From positions 1 to 51,590 of the IMG/VR virus record IMGVR_UViG_3300044822_000051: 51,590 nt of DNA. One strand, 5' to 3'. The DNA is from a virus. The notes under the pieces were generated by a model. It was not told where the DNA came from and ran no database searches. It saw only the letters and a list, made by a program, of their open reading frames with translations. The number at the start of each line of letters is the position of its first letter. Position 1 is the first letter of the stretch. Of this stretch, positions 7,361 to 14,442 are shown in pieces. The translations under genes and the position numbers were made by a program.

Positions 7361-7620
7361 AAATCCTGAAGCAAGGCGAGCCGGCCAAGCTGTACGGCTG
7401 CTGCACTAGGTGCAGGACTGTGGTGGAGACTGATGCGAGGGAGGCAACCAAGGACGGTCCGAGTCAATACATGGTGAAGTGCCCAACATGCGGCACGTAT
7501 TTCCCCGTGTGGGGGCAGGCGGTGCACGTTGATGGTGTTAGGTATCCCCCCGCAAAGCCTGAACCGACGACCACGCGCCTCTGCGGCGCTGGCTTGACAC
7601 TCCCGTCAGTTAAGTCTTAG
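7357..7620 (+). CDS. Zinc-ribbon protein
   Basis: 87 residues. GCCTRC near residue 14-19 and CPTCG at about 41-45 give a C-x2-C...C-x2-C zinc ribbon (KILKQGEPAKLYGCCTRCRT at the start). The gene begins with an ATGA overlap and is the last of the overlapped run. Its 3' end contains the promoter and operator for the TetR-like gene, so its last 9 codons double as regulatory DNA. Function unknown; probably a DNA- or protein-binding accessory factor. Confidence 0.72.
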   Translation: MKILKQGEPAKLYGCCTRCRTVVETDAREATKDGPSQYMVKCPTCGTYFPVWGQAVHVDGVRYPPAKPEPTTTRLCGAGLTLPSVKS

Positions 7621-7622
7621 AG
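7593..7622 (+). promoter_or_regulatory. Operator 2 (7593-7610) within the promoter of the TetR-like gene
   Basis: TTGACA (7594-7599), a 17-bp spacer and TTAGAG (7617-7622) form a promoter for the regulator. CTTGACACTCCCGTCAGT keeps the TGAC-N6-GTCA core, and its left arm is the -35 box itself. The site is the natural place for autorepression. Confidence 0.6.
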
Positions 7623-7647
7623 TGCAGACTCAGCCGAAGATTTTACT

Positions 7648-7938
7648 ATGTTAAAACAAGACATTCTTGCCGCCGCTACCCGTCTCGCCCAGGTGAAGGG
7701 CTATCGTCGCGTGACTCGCGAAGAGGTGGCCGAGTCGGCTGGGTGCGTAGAGTCCACGGTGAGCTACCATTTCGGCGACATGGATGCTTTTCGCACGGCG
7801 GTTGTTGAGTACGCCGTCGCGAACGAAGTACTAGACGTGCTCGCCGATGCACTCGCATCAAGGCATCCGGCGGCTATCGCGGCCCCTGAGCCGCTGCGGC
7901 GCAAGGCCGTCCGATACCTCGCCGACTCCCTGCGCTAA
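7648..7938 (+). CDS. Mini TetR-family transcriptional regulator (DNA-binding domain only)
   Basis: 96 residues. Residues 1-50 read as a TetR N-domain: ILAAATRLAQVKGYRRVTRE, then VAESAGCVESTVSYHFGDMD, the helix-turn-helix with the typical S-x-YHF recognition end. Usual TetR proteins have about 190-220 residues with a ligand-binding C-domain; here only one or two helices follow (AVVEYAVANEVLDVLADAL). Such short TetR-like proteins occur in other phages. A dimer would bind a palindrome, and eleven copies of one palindrome occur in this genome, including one in its own promoter. It is proposed as repressor of that regulon. Ligand control seems unlikely for lack of a pocket. Confidence 0.85.
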   Translation: MLKQDILAAATRLAQVKGYRRVTREEVAESAGCVESTVSYHFGDMDAFRTAVVEYAVANEVLDVLADALASRHPAAIAAPEPLRRKAVRYLADSLR

Positions 7939-7956
7939 CTCGGCGTCCCGCACGCC

Positions 7957-10452
7957 ATGCAAGACACACGCTTACTGCGTGAGCTTTCGCACCTTCGCGC
8001 TTTCGTAGTCTGGCGGTTTATTGTCAAGCCAGATAAGCCGAAACCCGACAAGGTTCCGATAGATCCACGCAGCGGCTACCCCATCGACTGGATGGAGTCT
8101 GCCACATGGATGTTGCCATTTGAGGCGCTGGCTGCAGCCGATGCGCTGGGCCCGCAGTTCGGGGTGGGACTCGTGGCCGCGCCGGGCTCAGGCCTGTTCT
8201 TCGTGGATCTGGACAGCGCCCGGGATCCCAACGGCGGCTGGTATCCCCACGTGCGGGCGTTCGAAGGTCTGTTTCGCGGCGGGTATACCGAAACCTCGGT
8301 GTCACTGACTGGGCGGCACATCGTGGTCCGGGTGCAAACAGCGCTCCTGCCGGCACATGGCACCCGCAATTCCGATTTCCGCATGGAGGCTTATTCGCAG
8401 GCCCGGTTTCTGGCTTTAACGGGCATAGATGCTGCAGGCTCCCTCGAGCACGATTTTACCGCGGTAGCTCAGCGGTTCCTGACCCAGTATTTCGCGCCGG
8501 CTCAGAATCGTCTGACGGATTGGCAGGACGGCCCTGTAGACGAATGGGACGGCCCCGACGACGACCAAGAGCTGATACGCCGCGCTTGTCGATCCCACGG
8601 GGCTCGAGGCGCTTACGGCCGTTCTGCACTGTTTGTGGACCTGTGGAACGCGACCCCCGAGATTCTAGAGCGCCAGTTTCCGCCCCAGTCCGCCGGTAAA
8701 GCCTACGACGCATCAGCGGCCGACATGGCGCTCCTGAACCATCTGGCTTTCTGGACAGGCAACGACTGCCCGCGCATGGAGAGGCTCCTGAAAGCTTCAG
8801 GTCTCGCGCGGCCGAAGCATGACCGGCCGGACTACATGCGTCGCTCGATCCTGGCCGCTTGCGCCTCACAGACCGAGTGGTATAGTGGCGGCGACCGGCA
8901 TGCGGCGCCCGCCTCCGATCTTGCCGAGACGGACCGTGACGGCCCAGGGTGTGAGCCCCTACCGCATGCGCCTTATTCGGTGCCTGACCCGCCCCAGGCG
9001 TCTCCGCCGTCAACGTCAGTTATGGTGAGTGCGGGGCCACCTACCGCCCCCGAACATAAGGCGCCGGCTCTTGCGTCAATCGGAGGCGGTAGGACGGCGC
9101 CACTGCCCGCGCTTGGTCCGCTCCCGGCGGTTGGAACGTTTCTCAACATCGTCATGGCGCTCCAACATTTTGAAGGCTGTTGCTACGTGGCCGATATCAA
9201 CCGCATTCAATTACCGGACGGCACCACGCAGGGTAAGGACCAATTTGACAACCTGCGCGGCAATTGGATGTGGCCAATGGAGCCGGATGGATCTAATCCC
9301 ACCAACAGCGCGTGGGAGTGTTTCTTGAAGAACCAAATCCACGAGTTCCATAAGGCTGCGGCTCAATACTTCAACCCACGCGAGGCGACTGGCGCAACAC
9401 GCGTCCGTGATGGACGCACCGAGGTTAATTGTTATGCCCCACTTGATATACGCCGAATTCAAGGGGACCCAGCCCCCTTCGTGCGACACATTCAGCGTTT
9501 GCTTCCCCGAGACTGGGAACTCATGCTTTACACACTCGCCGCTAGGGTCCAGTTCCGAGGCATCAAGTTCATGTGGTCACCCTTCCTGCAAGGAACAAAG
9601 GGAAACGGCAAAACGCTACTTGCAAAGATACTCGAATACTCTATTGGCCAGCGTTATACGCACTGGCCCAAACCGGAACAACTGGACGAGAAATTCAACC
9701 TTGTCCTTACGGATAAAATTATAATTATTGTTGATGAGCTGCCACGCAATGGACTGGAGATAGAGCCCACGCTCAACACACTGGTAACTGCGACACGGTT
9801 GGAAATTCGCCCGATGTACGGCGAAAAGATCATGCGGGACGTATGTTTCAACCCGTTCTTTATTTCCAACTACCGCGGTAGCCTGCAGTGCGATCCCGAC
9901 CAACGCCGCTACGCGCCGTTTTTCTGCGCCCAGCAACACAAGGCGGATCTGGCTCGCGACGGACTCACGAACGACTACTTTCAACAACTACGGCATTGGC
10001 TGGAGAATGAGGATGGATATGCCATCAGCGCTTGGTATCTTAGCACCGTCGATATTCCCAGGGCTCATCATCCTGACGTATCTATACGTGCACCGGAAAC
10101 TACTTCTACGACCGCGGCCTATCGTGCTAGCTACTCGCCAGCCGAGCAAGAGGTTTTGGAGGCAATTGAGGCGGGGCGCGTTGGCTTCCGCAACGGCTGG
10201 ATATCTTCTCATGCGCTTGATGTTGAATTCAGTCGCGCGGGCCGTGCGAAACAGCTGCCGTTGAACGTGCGCCGGGGTATCGTGGAGGGGTTGGGCTACG
10301 TACCCCATCCATCCCTAGCGGACGGGCTGCTGCATACGGTCCTACCGGACGGTACGCGGCCACGGCTGTACATTCGCGAAGAACACGCCTGGAATGTCAA
10401 TTACCTAACACCGGACCAAGTTAAGGCCGGCTACTTGGAGGCGCAGAAATGA
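7957..10452 (+). CDS. D5-like primase-helicase (prim-pol-like N-domain plus SF3-type ATPase)
   Basis: 831 residues. The N-terminal 200 residues resemble bifunctional primase-polymerase domains: VPIDPRSG, LFFVDLDSARD with D84-x-D86 as likely metal ligands, and SLTGRHIVV. A flexible Pro-rich linker lies around 300-380. The C-terminal helicase has Walker A GTKGNGKT (546-553), Walker B IIIIVDELP (D593-E594) and FFISN as sensor. It should prime and unwind DNA at the fork. It begins 18 bases after the TetR-like gene; the ribosome-binding site is weak, so the start is likely but not certain. Confidence 0.92.
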   Translation: MQDTRLLRELSHLRAFVVWRFIVKPDKPKPDKVPIDPRSGYPIDWMESATWMLPFEALAAADALGPQFGVGLVAAPGSGLFFVDLDSARDPNGGWYPHVRAFEGLFRGGYTETSVSLTGRHIVVRVQTALLPAHGTRNSDFRMEAYSQARFLALTGIDAAGSLEHDFTAVAQRFLTQYFAPAQNRLTDWQDGPVDEWDGPDDDQELIRRACRSHGARGAYGRSALFVDLWNATPEILERQFPPQSAGKAYDASAADMALLNHLAFWTGNDCPRMERLLKASGLARPKHDRPDYMRRSILAACASQTEWYSGGDRHAAPASDLAETDRDGPGCEPLPHAPYSVPDPPQASPPSTSVMVSAGPPTAPEHKAPALASIGGGRTAPLPALGPLPAVGTFLNIVMALQHFEGCCYVADINRIQLPDGTTQGKDQFDNLRGNWMWPMEPDGSNPTNSAWECFLKNQIHEFHKAAAQYFNPREATGATRVRDGRTEVNCYAPLDIRRIQGDPAPFVRHIQRLLPRDWELMLYTLAARVQFRGIKFMWSPFLQGTKGNGKTLLAKILEYSIGQRYTHWPKPEQLDEKFNLVLTDKIIIIVDELPRNGLEIEPTLNTLVTATRLEIRPMYGEKIMRDVCFNPFFISNYRGSLQCDPDQRRYAPFFCAQQHKADLARDGLTNDYFQQLRHWLENEDGYAISAWYLSTVDIPRAHHPDVSIRAPETTSTTAAYRASYSPAEQEVLEAIEAGRVGFRNGWISSHALDVEFSRAGRAKQLPLNVRRGIVEGLGYVPHPSLADGLLHTVLPDGTRPRLYIREEHAWNVNYLTPDQVKAGYLEAQK

Positions 10453-10670
10453 GTGACGGTAAAATATGGCCACGTCCCGATGGTACTTACTCCTGTGCCA
10501 ACATCATGTTGGTAGCTGTATATATGCATGTGGCGTGCCAGCGTATAAAAGCCGGGTTGCGTAAGTCGAAACGAACGCCACGAAGCGCGTCGTTGGCCGG
10601 TCAGTTGAAACGGCTCAAGGTGCCGGCTGAGATGAATCCAGCCCGCGCGCCCCTGCCTAGCCATCACTGA
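10449..10670 (+). CDS. Hypothetical protein overlapping a 62-bp duplicated element
   Basis: 73 residues, MSDGKIWPRPDGTYSCANIM at the start, ATGA overlap with the primase-helicase. Residues 12-32 are encoded by the 62-bp repeat at 10484-10545, whose other copy is a regulatory leader of a minus-strand gene, so this text may be coding by accident. The rest is basic (KAGLRKSKRTPRSAS). The overlap supports translation; the composition does not. Treat as possible. Confidence 0.45.
   Translation: MSDGKIWPRPDGTYSCANIMLVAVYMHVACQRIKAGLRKSKRTPRSASLAGQLKRLKVPAEMNPARAPLPSHH
10484..10545 (-). repeat. 62-bp direct repeat, copy 1 (decayed promoter-leader)
   Basis: Identical over 62 bases to 12726-12787. 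Read on the minus strand both contain TATATA, a CCAACA/TGTTGG hairpin and AGGAG. In copy 2 this leads to ATG of a gene; in copy 1 the equivalent codon is ATC and no gene follows, so copy 1 looks like a relic, or a promoter giving RNA antisense to the primase 3' end. Confidence 0.85.
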
Positions 10671-10713
10671 GCCTAAGGCTAGGCGCGGACAAAACACGCT
10701 TGCGGCGCGCGGG
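10642..10713. terminator. Two-tier stem-loop at the convergent operon end
   Basis: CCCGCGCGC (10642-10650) pairs with GCGCGCGGG (10705-10713), and inside it GCCTAGCC (10655-10662) pairs with GGCTAGGC (10677-10684). It lies between the plus-strand primase operon and the minus-strand tRNA genes. There is no T-run, so it would be a factor-dependent terminator, an RNA-protecting structure or a tRNA transcript end. Confidence 0.5.
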
Positions 10714-10720
10714 CCGAAAT

Positions 10721-10805
10721 TGGTGGACTAGCCTGGATTCGAACCAGGGAACCCGAAGGACCAGATTTACAGTCTGGCGGCTTTATCCATCTCACCAACT
10801 AGCCC
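10721..10805 (-). tRNA. tRNA-Tyr (anticodon GTA)
   Basis: 85 bases including an encoded CCA. Acceptor GGGCTAG/CTAGTCC (one G-T), anticodon stem CCAGA/TCTGG around loop CTGTAAA, long variable arm as in bacterial tRNA-Tyr, and T-arm CCTGG/CCAGG with TTCGAAT. All arms fold well. Likely functional and cotranscribed with the tRNA-Asn eight bases upstream. Confidence 0.93.
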
Positions 10806-10813
10806 AAACTGAC

Positions 10814-10886
10814 TGGGGGCGGCTGGGCTCGAACCAGCGACAAGCGGCGTAACAGGCCGCTGCTCTACCAACTGAGCTACATCCCA
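10814..10886 (-). tRNA. tRNA-Asn-like (anticodon GTT), imperfect acceptor stem
   Basis: 73 bases. D-arm GCTC/GAGC, anticodon stem GCGGC/GCCGC around CTGTTAC and T-arm GCTGG/CCAGC are intact. The acceptor pairs TGGGATG with CGCCCCC, leaving T-C at position 1-72 and an A-C mismatch, plus one G-T. No CCA is encoded. It may be a decaying gene or a tRNA needing unusual processing. Confidence 0.75.
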
Positions 10887-10902
10887 AAAACCTTAAATTG
10901 AG

Positions 10903-10985
10903 CCAGACACTGCCGGTCCGAATAAGCCTATCGTTTGTGCGACATACCAGAGCCAGCTCATGGACGGGCCTACGACAGTGTCTGG
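10903..10985. repeat. 10-bp inverted repeat upstream of the tRNAs
   Basis: CCAGACACTG (10903-10912) and CAGTGTCTGG (10976-10985) are perfect inverted copies separated by 63 bases. A 22-codon minus-strand ORF (10893-10961) lies between and is probably not a gene. The structure could terminate transcription from 11007-11336 or protect the tRNA precursor. Confidence 0.55.
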
Positions 10986-11006
10986 GTCACCATGGACGGT
11001 ACAGAC

Positions 11007-11336
11007 TCAAGTAAACGTAACTACAGTACTGCGCGCCGTATGGCGCCGGACCACTCTGCTCTTGACTCGGGCGTCCCGTAGGTTGTGCTCGAAACGCCCG
11101 ATATACACATTCTCTAAAGCATACGGGCCAACATCACCGCGGCGGCACATCACGTATTCGCCGGGCCTGTTGCCCCGTTCGCTCCAATAGCCGCTCAAGC
11201 TCCATACGGCCCACCACTGCTCGAAACTGAGCTCGAACGCGATACCGCGCCTACGTGCGTTGGTCCTGTGGACCGAGTAAGCCCCGCGGGGCGTCGCGTG
11301 GTACCGCTTGTTTCGCTCCACCTGTGACAACGGCAT
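11007..11336 (-). CDS. HNH-like small phage protein
   Basis: 109 residues. The core RRRGIAFELSFEQWWAVW, then GEYVMCRRGDVGPYALENVY and EHNLRD matches a family of small phage proteins whose C-terminal R-x-GD-x-GPY...N-V...N pattern resembles HNH-type nuclease cores. The classical HNH histidine pair is not evident, so catalysis is doubtful. AAAGG seven bases before the ATG supports the start. It lies in the accessory minus-strand block downstream of operator 3. Confidence 0.65.
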   Translation of the reverse strand: MPLSQVERNKRYHATPRGAYSVHRTNARRRGIAFELSFEQWWAVWSLSGYWSERGNRPGEYVMCRRGDVGPYALENVYIGRFEHNLRDARVKSRVVRRHTARSTVVTFT

Positions 11337-11403
11337 CGTTAAACCTTTCGGGCCACATCAGGCGGAATGCCAAAACCTCCCACCATTGAATCAATCGTCG
11401 CAT
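11251..11403 (-). CDS. Possible 50-residue membrane-associated peptide
   Basis: MRRLIQWWEVLAFRLMWPER at the start, then a less convincing tail that overlaps the next gene by 86 bases. A strong Shine-Dalgarno (AAGGGGA, five bases before the ATG at 11403) is the best evidence. The Trp-rich N-terminus looks amphipathic. May be translated only as a coupling leader. Function unknown. Confidence 0.4.
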   Translation of the reverse strand: MRRLIQWWEVLAFRLMWPERFNDAVVTGGAKQAVPRDAPRGLLGPQDQRT

Positions 11404-11418
11404 GTAAGTCCCCTTGGG

Positions 11419-11724
11419 TCAACGCAGGTTGATCACAACGCCTGACACGGTGCCATAGCCGTGCGAATTGGCGCGGATTACGGTGCCATCCATCTGGCGG
11501 AAAACCAACCCATTGCTCGGACGCAGCGTGCACGCTTCAATCTGGCGCATGCGGCGCGCACGCTCTTGGGCGCCATTGGGTGTATACGCCTTGCGCGGCA
11601 TCATCCATCGTGGGATTTGTGCCTCACTGCCTCCTCCCGTTAGCACGCGGAATGACGAGCCAAATGATGCCAGTATCGCAGCCAGCGTAGCCCACTGCGA
11701 CCTGTGTACGTTCCCGAATTTCAT
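11419..11724 (-). CDS. Hypothetical protein under operator 3
   Basis: 101 residues, starting MKFGNVHRSQWATLAAILAS. Residues about 10-30 are mildly hydrophobic (QWATLAAILASFGSSFRVLTGG). The C-terminal half contains NGLVFRQMDGTVIRANSHGYG. GGAG is six bases before the ATG, and the promoter with operator 3 lies 28 bases upstream. Not recognised. Confidence 0.65.
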   Translation of the reverse strand: MKFGNVHRSQWATLAAILASFGSSFRVLTGGGSEAQIPRWMMPRKAYTPNGAQERARRMRQIEACTLRPSNGLVFRQMDGTVIRANSHGYGTVSGVVINLR

Positions 11725-11751
11725 TTTTGTCTCCAGTTACCAAGTGAACCG

Positions 11752-11780
11752 ACTATACTGACGATTACGTCAGTGCACAA
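11752..11780 (-). promoter_or_regulatory. Promoter with operator 3 (11757-11774)
   Basis: Minus strand: TTGTGC (-35), 17-bp spacer and TATAGT (-10). The spacer is the palindrome ACTGACGTAATCGTCAGT. It directs transcription of 11419-11724 and downstream genes. Confidence 0.7.
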
Positions 11781-11818
11781 GGGGTCACGTGCGCGATGAT
11801 ACACGCACATGAACCGCA

Positions 11819-12013
11819 TCACAGCCCGCGCCGGTCCAGCTCAGCGCGCAAGAGCGCGGCTGCTGCGTCCAGCCTGCAATCGAGCGCCTCCATGAGCTCC
11901 CTACAGGCCCAGCCAAACGCCGCCGCACTCTCAGGGCCTTGGCATGCGGCCACGGTCAGATAGGCCGTCACTGAGCGTTCTATGGCCATCGTGACGTAGG
12001 AGCCACCGCTCAT
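11819..12013 (-). CDS. Small hypothetical helical protein
   Basis: 64 residues, MSGGSYVTMAIERSVTAYLT at the start, Ala/Leu-rich helices with two or three cysteines. The ATG overlaps the stop of the upstream gene (ATGA), giving a two-gene unit. No family recognised. Confidence 0.65.
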   Translation of the reverse strand: MSGGSYVTMAIERSVTAYLTVAACQGPESAAAFGWACRELMEALDCRLDAAAALLRAELDRRGL

Positions 12014-12723
12014 GCTGGCGCACTCGGGCTATTGAGCACCGCGGCTCCAGTACGACGCCCACGTCCCGCCGCCGGCTTAAACGTGGGAATACCGACTCGG
12101 GTACGCGTGTGCGCTCGGCCGGCTGACCCATCCAACGGGATGCCGTCTAACAATATCTGTAGGCTTTCCATGAGCCCTTCAATCGCCTCACGAGCCATAT
12201 CAGCATCGAAGCGTATTTGCCGCTGTAACGCCCGCTGTAGTGCGGCAGATGTGCGCGCGATCTGGCGTGCGGTCTTATCGGTGGGTTCGGGCGGTTGGGA
12301 CATTTTACGCAGACCATCCTTGGTTACCGTTTCAGGCTCCAAGGTGCGCAAATCAACACCACTACGGGCCGCTTCAGCCAATGTGGCCTTAGCGCTACGG
12401 GCAAACCCCGAACGGCTGTTGCGCGCCAGCATGCGTAGATGCCTCACCTCCTTAGGCAGTGAGACATCGTCCACCACATCATCAGTGAGGACTCCACGTA
12501 GAACGGCGGCGTACAAGGGGGTTTCTGCGGTATTGAGCGCCTCCAGCTGCGCTTCCGCAGCCAAAGGCTTGCGCCCACGTGGCGACCCTAACCTCGCTTG
12601 CGTGGCCACCAGCAGCACGCGCAAATAAGTTATTCCTGTGCCTTGCGCCCCATTCAAATGCACTACATGCTCGCGAGCCAATTGCTCAACCTGACTCTCA
12701 GACATAACGTACGGGTTCTTCAT
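12010..12723 (-). CDS. Hypothetical 237-residue protein with repeat-derived leader
   Basis: MKNPYVMSESQVEQLAREHV at the start; helical throughout with a basic Gly/Pro C-terminus. The frame is open back to 12771, but AGGAG lies eight bases before the ATG at 12723 inside the 62-bp repeat, so 12723 is chosen. Upstream the repeat supplies a promoter-like TTTACG-N17-TATATA and a hairpin, and operator 4 lies farther out. I do not recognise a family. Confidence 0.65.
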   Translation of the reverse strand: MKNPYVMSESQVEQLAREHVVHLNGAQGTGITYLRVLLVATQARLGSPRGRKPLAAEAQLEALNTAETPLYAAVLRGVLTDDVVDDVSLPKEVRHLRMLARNSRSGFARSAKATLAEAARSGVDLRTLEPETVTKDGLRKMSQPPEPTDKTARQIARTSAALQRALQRQIRFDADMAREAIEGLMESLQILLDGIPLDGSAGRAHTRTRVGIPTFKPAAGRGRRTGAAVLNSPSAPA

Positions 12724-12725
12724 GA

Positions 12726-12787
12726 TACTTACTCCTGTGCCAACATCATGTTGGTAGCTGTATATATGCATGTGGCGTGCCAGCGTA
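12726..12787 (-). repeat. 62-bp direct repeat, copy 2 (promoter, hairpin and ribosome site)
   Basis: On the minus strand: TTTACG, 17 bp, TATATA (promoter candidate), then CCAACA-TGA-TGTTGG hairpin, then AGGAG leading to the ATG at 12723. The hairpin ends just before the ribosome site, so it could modulate translation. Identical copy at 10484-10545. Confidence 0.75.
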
Positions 12788-12819
12788 AAACCTCAATATT
12801 CGTGCTGCTACGCTGAAAA

Positions 12820-12837
12820 ACTGACGCGTTCGTCAGT
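12820..12837. promoter_or_regulatory. Operator 4
   Basis: ACTGACGCGTTCGTCAGT, a full palindromic site. The flanking hexamers are poor promoters on both strands (plus: TGAAAA, 17 bp, TATGGC), so it may act on the nearby minus-strand promoter or in looping with other sites. Confidence 0.6.
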
Positions 12838-12863
12838 ATGGCGTGTGTAAGGCAAACAACGTG

Positions 12864-12904
12864 CCCGGCTACGCTCCCGTTTGGACCCGGCTACGCTCCC
12901 GTTT
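12864..12904. repeat. Tandem repeat, two 19-bp units
   Basis: CCCGGCTACGCTCCCGTTT occurs at 12864-12882 and 12886-12904, a 22-bp period. It sits in noncoding DNA just beyond a terminator. No function seen. Confidence 0.85.
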
Positions 12905-12909
12905 CAGCC

Positions 12910-12939
12910 AAAAAAAAAGCCCCAGCTTACGCCAGGGCT
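12910..12939 (-). terminator. Rho-independent terminator
   Basis: On the minus strand an eight-pair stem (AGCCCTGG with CTGGGGCT, two G-T pairs, loop CGTAAG) is followed by nine T. It ends transcripts coming from 13002-13262 and upstream, and so insulates the operator 4 region. Confidence 0.85.
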
Positions 12940-13001
12940 GCGGCCACTAGGGCCAGGGACGCGCTGAGCCATATCTAGGGCTCGCGTGTCGGGGGTTCAG
13001 T

Positions 13002-13262
13002 TCATCGCTGATGCTCCGGGCGCGGCTCGCCGCAAGCTATCTCATCATGCGCGGCCCACACCTCCACCGTTTTCTCGGCGCAGTACAACGCCACCGCGTT
13101 GCGCGTGGTCTCTATCATCATACCGGGGTGAATCTCTGTGCCGTTGCGCTGCATCTCCGACAGGTAGTCCATAACCGCGTTAGCGATGCAGGCGTATTCA
13201 ACAACGGACAGGACGGCGCGCTTTTGGATGCGCTCATGTTGATCAACAGTTATTTCGGGCAT
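13002..13262 (-). CDS. Hypothetical 86-residue protein
   Basis: MPEITVDQHERIQKRAVLSV at the start, all-helical, with central hydrophobic helix SVVEYACIANAVMDYLSEM. The ribosome site is weak. Last gene before the 12910-12939 terminator. No family recognised. Confidence 0.6.
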   Translation of the reverse strand: MPEITVDQHERIQKRAVLSVVEYACIANAVMDYLSEMQRNGTEIHPGMMIETTRNAVALYCAEKTVEVWAAHDEIACGEPRPEHQR

Positions 13263-13281
13263 GTTTGTTTACTCGTACAAT

Positions 13282-13380
13282 TTAAAGGGTGGGGCGACTG
13301 ATACGGGCGGGGTAAATAACCTTTAGCGTATACTCGCTCAATTTCAACATGGTGAGCCAACGTGCGAAGAAACCGCGCAT
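13282..13380 (-). CDS. Possible 32-residue peptide
   Basis: Would read MRGFFARWLTMLKLSEYTLK then VIYPARISRPTL. Basic, amphipathic, similar in style to the peptide at 11251-11403. No clear ribosome site. It fills the gap between 13262 and the hairpin at 13392. Confidence 0.28.
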   Translation of the reverse strand: MRGFFARWLTMLKLSEYTLKVIYPARISRPTL

Positions 13381-13391
13381 GGCGCTTGTGT

Positions 13392-13416
13392 CTCGACCCC
13401 CGCAGTGGGGCTCGAG
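13392..13416. other. Strong hairpin between minus-strand genes
   Basis: CTCGA(C)CCCC pairs with GGGG-CTCGAG around a short loop, right after the stop of 13423-13704. No T-run follows on either strand. It may partly terminate or stabilise the transcript end. Confidence 0.45.
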
Positions 13417-13422
13417 GCGCTG

Positions 13423-13704
13423 TTACTTTACGCGGCACAGATCATCCCAACGCGGCAACACGACGCATGCGGCACACCAGTCCGAGGGATTCTTACTCAG
13501 CGCATCCACCACGGAACAGCGCACATCGAAACGTAACAGCGGCGGGTGGTCTTGGGGCACGTGCTCAACCATCTTACCGGCCCCTCGCATGATACGGCCT
13601 ATGCGCTGATTCTGGTACGCGTAGGAGTGCGAGGCGCGAGATGGCCACATGGTGCGTGCTTCCGCCGGGGCGTCAATTTGATGGCCGCGTAAGTCTTCAG
13701 TCAC
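13423..13704 (-). CDS. Hypothetical protein under operator 5
   Basis: 93 residues from GTG at 13704, MTEDLRGHQIDAPAEARTMW at the start. Contains QNQRIGRIMRGAGKMV and a C-terminal SDWCAACVVLPRW with C-x2-C. The promoter with operator 5 lies about 30 bases upstream, the best promoter match in this family. Not recognised. Confidence 0.6.
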   Translation of the reverse strand: MTEDLRGHQIDAPAEARTMWPSRASHSYAYQNQRIGRIMRGAGKMVEHVPQDHPPLLRFDVRCSVVDALSKNPSDWCAACVVLPRWDDLCRVK

Positions 13705-13733
13705 ATTCCACCCCGTTCATTATCGTGCCCAGG

Positions 13734-13762
13734 ACTATACTGACGCTCACGTCAGCAGTCAA
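13734..13762 (-). promoter_or_regulatory. Promoter with operator 5 (13739-13756)
   Basis: Minus strand TTGACT, 17 bp, TATAGT, a near-consensus promoter whose spacer is the palindrome with core TGAC-N6-GTCA. The palindrome arm is CGTCAGC at one end. Confidence 0.75.
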
Positions 13763-13765
13763 GCC

Positions 13766-14152
13766 TCATTCGCTCTTGTTTCTTGGATCGTCAATTTCAG
13801 CTTGCAGCACCCGGGCATCGTAGTAGTCGGCCGCCATTTGGGCACCTTCCGGGAGCGTGCCCCCGCGCCGGTGTTTCCAAAACTCGAATATGCAACGCTG
13901 CAGATAAAGCCTCAATTCCACGCGCTCGGAGTGGGTGGTGTCCTTCAGCGTGAGCAGCTTATCCCCGGCGTACCCAGTCACCCCCTCGAAAGACTCGTAC
14001 TTCGGCGAGACGGCCACTCTGAGGCACTGAATGCACCCTCCCGTTGAAACGTAACGCGGCGAGTGGTGCCCGTATTTGCACGGCTTCCCCGTGTTAACGG
14101 TTGTCTCGCCGCGGGCCGCAGCTTGCACCCGCAACTGGTATATAGATGTCAT
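13766..14152 (-). CDS. Zinc-binding protein, HNH-associated type
   Basis: 128 residues. NTGKPCKYGHHSPRYVST then GGCIQC gives a C-x3-H...C-x2-C site seen at the N-terminus of phage HNH-type and DNA-binding proteins; the C-terminal half lacks an HNH core. AAGGA six bases before the ATG supports the start. Probably DNA binding. First gene of the leftward accessory block, divergent from the late operon. Confidence 0.65.
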   Translation of the reverse strand: MTSIYQLRVQAAARGETTVNTGKPCKYGHHSPRYVSTGGCIQCLRVAVSPKYESFEGVTGYAGDKLLTLKDTTHSERVELRLYLQRCIFEFWKHRRGGTLPEGAQMAADYYDARVLQAEIDDPRNKSE

Positions 14153-14180
14153 AGCTATTCCTTATTTAGTGTGATTCGCT

Positions 14181-14209
14181 AGACTACCTTGCAAGAGCCA
14201 CGACGTCAA
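14181..14209 (-). promoter_or_regulatory. Leftward promoter candidate without operator
   Basis: Minus strand TTGACG, 17 bp, TAGTCT, about 29 bases before the ATG at 14152. Unlike its neighbours it has no palindrome. Confidence 0.45.
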
Positions 14210-14241
14210 ATTCCTACTTTTCTCCCCCATAGTAATCATTA

Positions 14242-14270
14242 TTGATACTATACTTAATTCTGTTTATTAC
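14242..14270 (+). promoter_or_regulatory. Rightward promoter candidate for the late operon
   Basis: TTGATA (14242-14247), 17-bp spacer, TATTAC (14265-14270) in the AT-rich 263-base gap between divergent gene blocks. It faces the terminase genes. No palindromic operator is present. Confidence 0.55.
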
Positions 14271-14442
14271 CCGCGTTAAAAGGTAGGAAAACCGATATCG
14301 CAAGCTCTAGATGCAGCTTGCAAGGTGCAAGGCGCTGGTTACGGCATCGGTGGGCCACCCGTGGAATTCATAACCATGTGGTTATACATAAGCATTTGAG
14401 GCCCTTGCGCTCTAAGTGGTTGTTTGTAATAGTGTGGGCACT

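Noticed and set aside
10893-10961. 22-codon ORF between tRNAs and 11007
   Set aside because: No ribosome site, and it overlaps an inverted repeat; probably noncoding.
12598-12816. Plus-strand frame through repeat copy 2
   Set aside because: It is open only because the repeat happens to be open in this frame; the minus-strand gene has a ribosome site and start.
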